Positions 62,559 through 64,000 of a DNA stretch of 64,000 nucleotides are shown piece after piece. Position 1 is the stretch's first letter. Every line of letters begins with the position of its first letter. The notes below the pieces were generated by a model. It had not been told where the DNA came from and did not search any database. It saw only the letters and a list, made by a program, of their open reading frames with translations. Both the position numbers and the translations under genes were made by a program. The stretch is from Natrinema limicola JCM 13563. GTDB lineage: Archaea > Halobacteriota > Halobacteria > Halobacteriales > Natrialbaceae. The DNA is taken from the NCBI RefSeq assembly GCF_000337475.1, contig NZ_AOIT01000016.1, positions 68,608-132,607 on the forward strand, read 5' to 3'.

Positions 62559-63047
62559 TCAGTCGACGATTTCGATAGTGGTGTGATCGATGAGCCCGCG
62601 AGCAGCAGCGTCCGAGCGAGTGAGAGACACTGCAAGCGTGTACGTACCGGGATCGACCGGCTGCCATTCGTCTTCGCTGACTTGCATTCGCTGGTGCCAC
62701 TGCCGCTGGAAGCGTTTGCGTTCACGCCGCGTGAACGAAAACGCGGCGGGCCGGTCGGGCACCGCTCGAGGCACCTGTGACGCCGCTCGGAGCCCGTCGA
62801 CGGTCCAGTACCAGTAGTTCGGCGAGTCCGTCCGAATCCGGATCGGGATCGGGAGCCGGTTGCGAAACGTGATCGTGATCTCGACCGGCTCGCCGGGGTC
62901 GTACCGCCGTTTGTCCGTCGACACGCCGACGTCGATCGCCCGATAGCGCAGCGCCCGCGGTGTCACCGCGTGGCTGAGCGCCGCCCAGTCGATCGTCCGC
63001 GTGCGCTCGTCGGTCGCGCGCTCGTGTAGGCGGGCGTCTCGAGTCAT
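62559..63047 (-). CDS. Immunoglobulin-like beta protein of unknown function
   Basis: 162 aa. A central beta domain ([34 protein letters not shown]) with aromatic [10 protein letters not shown] follows a basic N-terminus. It resembles the haloarchaeal intracellular-proteinase-inhibitor-like beta modules. The ATG overlaps the ABC-transporter gene stop by 4 bases, so the two are co-translated. Function unknown; a helper of the transporter is possible. Confidence 0.65.
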   Translation of the reverse strand: MTRDARLHERATDERTRTIDWAALSHAVTPRALRYRAIDVGVSTDKRRYDPGEPVEITITFRNRLPIPIRIRTDSPNYWYWTVDGLRAASQVPRAVPDRPAAFSFTRRERKRFQRQWHQRMQVSEDEWQPVDPGTYTLAVSLTRSDAAARGLIDHTTIEIVD

Positions 63048-64000
63048 TTGTCGGTCGATCGCGTCCCAGATTGGGTGGCGTCGGTATCACCTGTAAACCG
63101 GTCGTCGAACCGATGGCAGGCGATCGGATGGGTTTCCGACCCCGACGTTAGCACCGGGTCGGTCGTTTCACAGGGCGTCTCGAACGCCGACGCGAGCCGG
63201 GTCCGCGCGGCCTCGAGATTCCCGTTTATGGCAGCCTCGAGCGCATCCGTGAGCGCGTCGTCGGCGTCCGGATCGGAGAGCTGTCGGGGGATGTCGTAGG
63301 CATCTCGGAGCGCAGCCGGACCGGCTGTGTGGTCGTCAACTCGCGGGAGCAGCGCCGCGAGTCCGGCGTCGGCGTCAGCGTCGCTCAGTCTGGTTCGCAG
63401 CGCCATCACGGCGCGGAACTCATCGTCGCCGAGATCGGATGCCGCGGGTGGGAGTACCCGCGGACAGCGCGTGTGGAACGGACAGCCCGGCGGGATGTCG
63501 GTCGGCGAAGGGGTGGCTCCCTCGAGGACGATCCGGTCGCCGTCCCAGCGGGGGTCGGGTTCGGGAATCGCAGACAGCAGTGCCTCGGTATAGGGATGGG
63601 ATGGCTCGGCGAAGACCTCGGCGGTCGATCCCGTTTCGACGAACTGACCCAGATACATCACGGCCACCCGGTCAGCGAGGTGCTCGACGACCGAGAGATC
63701 GTGAGTGATCAGCAGATAGGAGAGTCCAACCTGGTCTTGTAAGTCGGCCAGCAGGTTGAGAATCCCAGCCTGAACTGAAACGTCGAGCGCGGACACCGGC
63801 TCGTCGCAGACGAGCACCTCGGGCTCGACGGCGAGCGCGCGGGCGATGCCGATCCGCTGGCGCTGCCCACCGGAGAACTCGTGGGGATATCGAGTCGCAT
63901 GATCGGCCCGTAATCCGACCGTCTCGAGCAACTCTCGAACCCGTTCGTCGCGGCGCGCCGGCGGGACGACGTCGTGAACCGCGAGCGCTTCGCCGACGAT
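63044..64000 (-). CDS. Oligopeptide/dipeptide ABC transporter ATP-binding protein (partial)
   Basis: The 5' end lies beyond the window. Visible are the signature [20 protein letters not shown], Walker [14 protein letters not shown], the switch [15 protein letters not shown] and the Opp/Dpp tail motif GCPFHTRCP. The C-terminal part is extended by about 120 residues past the usual end and carries two Cys in FETPCETTD and PIACHRF. It energises peptide import. Other transporter genes would be upstream of 64000. Confidence 0.88.
   Translation of the reverse strand: MVGEALAVHDVVPPARRDERVRELLETVGLRADHATRYPHEFSGGQRQRIGIARALAVEPEVLVCDEPVSALDVSVQAGILNLLADLQDQVGLSYLLITHDLSVVEHLADRVAVMYLGQFVETGSTAEVFAEPSHPYTEALLSAIPEPDPRWDGDRIVLEGATPSPTDIPPGCPFHTRCPRVLPPAASDLGDDEFRAVMALRTRLSDADADAGLAALLPRVDDHTAGPAALRDAYDIPRQLSDPDADDALTDALEAAINGNLEAARTRLASAFETPCETTDPVLTSGSETHPIACHRFDDRFTGDTDATQSGTRSTDK

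Noticed and set aside
1-64000. CRISPR array
   Set aside because: No regularly spaced direct repeats of 25-40 bases with unique spacers were seen; repeated units are confined to protein-coding tails and tRNA fragments.

Overview
The window is chromosomal DNA from a halophilic archaeon. The base composition is GC-rich, CTCGAG-type Leu-Glu codon pairs are frequent, and proteins are acidic with Asp/Glu-rich linkers. Many genes have a TATA-like box 25-30 bases before the start codon, which implies leaderless mRNAs. Archaea-specific genes are present: the L44e, S27e, aIF2-alpha, Nop10 and PAC2-type chaperone operon, archaeosortase A, HerA/NurA, a Vms1-type release factor, an archaeal initiator tRNA and a standalone ThiC. 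The gene set looks most like the Natrialbales (Natrinema/Haloterrigena type), but that placement is impression, not proof.

Layout: 1-150 is the right end of an IS200/IS605-type TnpB element. 1228-6739 is the most unusual locus: a tightly packed plus-strand operon encoding an R2lox-like di-metal oxidase, an MDR reductase, an acyl carrier protein, a ketoacyl synthase, a phosphopantetheinyl transferase, a malonyl transacylase and a ketoacyl reductase. It is a miniature ACP-dependent fatty-acid or polyketide system in a lineage whose membranes are isoprenoid. 6.8-13.4 kb holds thymidylate kinase, a TrkA-type regulator between two standalone RAM-domain genes, MetY and a cation exchanger. 13.6-23.6 kb holds a Tat-exported PhoX phosphatase, phosphoglycerate mutase, NurA, a twin-domain regulator, a PGF-CTERM surface protein and HerA. 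23.8-31.5 kb holds an acyl-CoA ligase, a hydrolase, two apparently truncated divergent genes, PspA, regulators, a lipoprotein and a UspA protein.

31.6-45.7 kb holds MTA phosphorylase with a phosphoribosyltransferase, ThiC (with a striking inverted repeat at its start), PhzF, PEP synthase, a Ser/Pro-repeat secreted coiled-coil protein, Vms1, a solo TnpB-type end, and a DUF1611/dipeptide-epimerase pair matching the DgcN-DgcA D-glutamate pathway. 45.8-53 kb holds ScpA-SMC with a small coiled-coil partner, GatB and an AHL-lactonase-like protein. 53.3-58.5 kb holds a mini membrane protein, an amine-oxidase-like flavoprotein, two metallophosphoesterases (one frameshifted), archaeosortase A and a regulator. 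58.7-64 kb holds the translation operon, GtrA, initiator tRNA-Met with duplicated tRNA fragments after it, and the start of an oligopeptide ABC transporter region.

Genes that can be joined functionally are the ACP system with R2lox, artA with its distant PGF-CTERM substrate, HerA with NurA, SMC with ScpA, and MTA phosphorylase with the phosphoribosyltransferase.
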